Shown here piece after piece: positions 21,712 to 21,824 of a DNA stretch of 21,824 bases. The notes beneath the pieces are model-generated. The model did no database searches, was not told the DNA's origin, and was given only the letters and a program-made list of their open reading frames with translations. Source of the stretch: a virus; the IMG/VR virus record IMGVR_UViG_3300005095_000546, positions 1-21,824 of that record, one strand, 5' to 3'. The position numbers and the translations under genes were made by a program. Numbering within the stretch: the stretch's first letter is position 1; each line of letters starts with the position of its first letter.

Positions 21712-21824
21712 GCAACCTCACACTTTTTAATTTTTTTTAGGTTTTTGACGTTGTTATTTTCTTCCAAAAAACCAAGATATTCATTCAGGTAATAAATAAC
21801 CTCTTTTAACATTCTTTCATCCAT
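21678..21824 (-). CDS. small ORF, 48 aa, starting at the window edge
   Basis: The ATG is the last three bases of the window (21824-21822) and the stop is at 21678-21680, inside the methyltransferase gene. The product is helical and charged (MDERMLKEVIYYLNEYLGFL, then EENNNVKNLKKIKKCEVAW). Its end carries the methyltransferase ribosome binding site. Its own ribosome binding site would lie outside the window or, if circular, in the end of the gene at 1-354, where none is strong. An earlier start outside the window cannot be excluded. Confidence 0.5.
   Translation of the reverse strand: MDERMLKEVIYYLNEYLGFLEENNNVKNLKKIKKCEVAWQKMNSNSNI

Overview
The window is the genome, or nearly all of it, of a head-tailed archaeal virus, or a virus-like plasmid, of a hyperthermophilic methanogen, most likely Methanocaldococcus or a close relative. 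Base composition is about one-third G+C. Arginine is written mainly AGA/AGG. Nearly every start codon follows a GGTGAT/GGTGG-type ribosome binding site. One gene encodes an archaeal histone. I recall virus- and plasmid-type elements in M. fervens (MFTV1, pMEFER01), but could not compare with them.

Base 1 is the last base of a stop codon read leftward, and base 21824 is the first base of a start codon read leftward. Joining the ends gives TAA|ATG with no gap. This fits a circular replicon opened at a gene boundary, but does not prove it.

Layout. (1) 1-758, leftward: a hypothetical protein and a small membrane protein whose frame looks broken or frameshifted. (2) 782-835: a divergent control region with a 26-bp inverted repeat and three 11-bp tandem repeats. 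(3) 845-5866, rightward: packaging and portal module with small and large terminase, a portal fused to a MuF-type domain, a gp10-like head-tail protein, a small ORF with a premature stop, and a lipoprotein. (4) 18262-5867, leftward: coiled-coil protein, capsid protease, scaffold, decoration-like protein, major capsid protein, head-tail adaptor, tail tube, two tail chaperones joined by a probable +1 frameshift, a tiny membrane protein, tape measure, several distal-tail and adhesin-like proteins, and a tail hub divided over two genes. (5) 21824-18411, leftward: a methyltransferase-like protein, a histone, several small ORFs, a protein resembling archaeal-virus recombination/ssDNA-type proteins, and a helix-turn-helix regulator.

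The virion genes are thus split into two convergent operons whose stop codons touch at 5866/5867. The same 20-base inverted repeat lies between the divergent promoters at the left and at the predicted start site of the capsid/tail operon (18331-18350), so one regulator could control both halves. I recognise no integrase, replication initiator, polymerase or lysis enzyme. No gene-free stretch exceeds 300 bases. I see no tRNA, rRNA, CRISPR array or insertion sequence.
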